From Planctomycetota bacterium (GTDB lineage: Bacteria; Planctomycetota; SZUA-567; H5-PLA8; CALKMO01), in contig JAOACM010000048.1 of assembly GCA_026417845.1 (NCBI GenBank), positions 1 to 14,467 on the forward strand: a stretch of 14,467 nucleotides of DNA, read 5' to 3'. The notes below the pieces were generated by a model. That model was not told the origin of the DNA. It did not search any database and saw only the letters and a list, made by a program, of their open reading frames with translations. The position numbers and the translations under genes were made by a program. Positions 12,858-14,467 of this stretch are shown piece after piece (the stretch's first letter is position 1; each line of letters begins with the position of its first letter).

Positions 12858-14467
12858 TCAATTCGCGGTCGAAGGTGCCTCGCCTATCCCGGCGGCGTTT
12901 TTGTCTTTCGCGCCCGTCTCTTCCCCACCTCCGCCCTCTTCCTTCTCTCCGGTAGCGCTGATCTCGGCGGCCTTTTCCTTGAAAGCCTCGGCGAGCTTGT
13001 CGCCGAGGGTCGGCCTGGCGTCCTTTTCGCCCGAATAGGCGCTGATATCAACCTTCTCCTCCGGCGCCGGTCCGACTATGCCTTTTTCCTTGTCCTTGAG
13101 GTATGCCTTTATGGAGAGGCCGATCTTGCGATCCTTGGGATCCACGTTGATGATCTTGACGTCTATTTCCTGGTTGAGCTTCACCACCTCCTCCGGTTTC
13201 TCGATCTTGTTTTCGGACATCTCCGAGATATGGAGAAGGCCTTCGAGGTCCTTTTCGATCTCGACGAAGGCGCCGAAGGACGTCAGCTTCGTGATCTTAC
13301 CCCTGACATGCTGGCCCGGCTTGAAGCGGCGCGGGATATCCCGCTCCCACGGGTCTTCCGCCAGCTGCTTCAGCCCCAGTGCGACTCTCTTTCGCTCCTT
13401 GTCTACCGAAAGCACAACGGCCTCCACGGTCTCGCCCTTCTTCAGCACGGCGCTGGGGTGGGTTATCTTTCTGGTCCACGACATGTCCGAGACGTGGAGC
13501 AGGCCGTCTATGCCCTCCTCGATCTCGACGAACGCCCCGTAGGTGGTCATATTGCGGACCTTGCCCTTTATCCGCGTTCCGGGCGGGTATTTTTCCTCGA
13601 CGCGCAACCAGGGGTTGTCCTCCATCTGTTTCATCCCCAGGCTGATCTCCTGCTTGTCGGTATTTATCTCGAGGACAACGACGTCCACCTCCTGCCCTGC
13701 CTGCAGTATCTCGCTCGGATGGCCGATGGATTTGGTCCAGGACATTTCCGATATGTGGACCAGACCCTCGACGCCAGGCTCCAGCCGTATGAAGGCGCCG
13801 TAGGGCATGATCGTAACGACCGTGCCCTTGTGTTTCGATCCGACCGGATATTTGGACTCGACCTGCGTCCAGGGGTTTGGGGTGAGCTGCTTGAGTCCGA
13901 GGGATATGCGTTCCCTGGCGATGTCGAAGTCGAGCACTTTGACCTCTATCGTCTGTTCGGGCTTCACCAGCTCGCTGGGGTGCTGGATGCGGCCCCAGGA
14001 CATGTCGGTGATGTGGAGCAGGCCGTCTATGCCGCCGAGGTCCACGAAGGCGCCGAACTCGGTGACGTTCTTGACCACGCCGCGCCTGACCTCGCCCCGC
14101 TGTATCGTAGCCAGAAGATCCTTCTTCATCCTGTCGCGCTCTTCCTCCATCAGCTTGCGCCGCGACAGGACGATGTTGCGGCGGTCCTCGTCTATCTTGA
14201 TGATCTTGCATTCGATCTCGCGGCCTATGAATTCGCCGACATCGCCTATCCGTTTTATATCCACCTGCGAGGCGGGCAGGAAGGCGTGGACGCCGATGTC
14301 CACCAGCAGGCCGCCCTTGATCTTGCGGACCGCCTTCCCCTTGACCACGTCGCCGACCTTGTGCGACTGTATGATCCGCTCCCATCCACGGATCCTGTCG
14401 GCCTTCCGCTTGGACAGTACCAGCAGTCCCGACTCATCCTCTACCGCCTCCAGGTACACCTCTATCG
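12858..14467 (-). CDS. rpsA: 30S ribosomal protein S1, 5' end outside window
   Basis: Ribosomal protein S1 binds mRNA on the 30S subunit and helps unfold and dock it for initiation. The visible 535 residues contain the end of a first S1 (OB-fold) domain (EVYLEAVEDESG) and five further S1 domains at about residues 35-102, 122-192, 207-278, 294-365 and 382-452. Domains 3-6 keep the nucleic-acid-binding signature (FGAFV / YGAF(I/V) followed by GL(L/V)H(I/V)S(E/D)MS or similar). This makes six domains, as in typical Gram-negative S1. The last 80 residues are a charged, Gly/Glu/Lys-rich tail without an S1 fold. The frame continues without a stop past base 14467, so the apparent GTG at 14459 is internal, not the start. 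tRNA-Thr follows 31 bases downstream. Confidence 0.96.
   Translation of the reverse strand, partial: IEVYLEAVEDESGLLVLSKRKADRIRGWERIIQSHKVGDVVKGKAVRKIKGGLLVDIGVHAFLPASQVDIKRIGDVGEFIGREIECKIIKIDEDRRNIVLSRRKLMEEERDRMKKDLLATIQRGEVRRGVVKNVTEFGAFVDLGGIDGLLHITDMSWGRIQHPSELVKPEQTIEVKVLDFDIARERISLGLKQLTPNPWTQVESKYPVGSKHKGTVVTIMPYGAFIRLEPGVEGLVHISEMSWTKSIGHPSEILQAGQEVDVVVLEINTDKQEISLGMKQMEDNPWLRVEEKYPPGTRIKGKVRNMTTYGAFVEIEEGIDGLLHVSDMSWTRKITHPSAVLKKGETVEAVVLSVDKERKRVALGLKQLAEDPWERDIPRRFKPGQHVRGKITKLTSFGAFVEIEKDLEGLLHISEMSENKIEKPEEVVKLNQEIDVKIINVDPKDRKIGLSIKAYLKDKEKGIVGPAPEEKVDISAYSGEKDARPTLGDKLAEAFKEKAAEISATGEKEEGGGGEETGAKDKNAAGIGEAPSTAN

Overview
This is a GC-rich bacterial window (G or C at most third codon positions) with no rRNA, CRISPR array, recognisable transposase or phage gene. 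The gene content suggests a Gram-negative-style anaerobe, perhaps of the PVC/Planctomycetes/candidate-phylum type: NuoE/NuoF diaphorase subunits of the kind found in bifurcating hydrogenases or formate dehydrogenases, a URO-D-type methyltransferase-like protein, a six-domain ribosomal protein S1, and ScpA. The phylum is inference only; no marker here fixes it.

Layout. 1-1514 (minus): nuoE-like then nuoF-like (cut by the window edge), the flavin/NAD(H) module of an electron-transfer complex whose remaining subunits should lie beyond base 1. 1515-2006: gene-free, with an intrinsic terminator and a repeat bounded by inverted ends. 2007-7129 (minus): an apparent three-gene unit, transcribed as a large exported von Willebrand factor A (vWA) protein, a single-pass membrane protein with an Ala/Glu/Arg helical tail, and a URO-D-family protein; the last two overlap by four bases. 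7130-7498: divergent regulatory gap. 7499-9772 (plus): scpA with a long disordered tail, then a TatD-family hydrolase with a strong Shine-Dalgarno. 9773-10033: convergent gap packed with palindromes. 10034-12307 (minus): a dihydrolipoamide acyltransferase (E2) with two E3/E1-binding domains, preceded by what looks like the C-terminal part of a SacI-type restriction endonuclease. 12308-12751: gene-free, with a second, longer copy of the inverted-end repeat. 12752-14467 (minus): tRNA-Thr(TGT) downstream of rpsA, which runs off the right edge.

The most unusual signal is non-coding. Two stretches more than 10 kb apart (1767-1993 and 12403-12713) are homologous along most of their length and share terminal inverted repeats (AGCCGGTTGCG / CGCAACCGGCT), which fits a small non-autonomous mobile element or structured repeat. 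In the first copy one terminal repeat is also an arm of a terminator hairpin. A second palindromic family with a core like GAGCCTGTCCGGAAA fills the gap between the TatD and E2 genes, and a related sequence lies inside the longer copy of the first family. Among proteins, the exported vWA / membrane-tail / URO-D unit is the least familiar assembly and its function is not evident.
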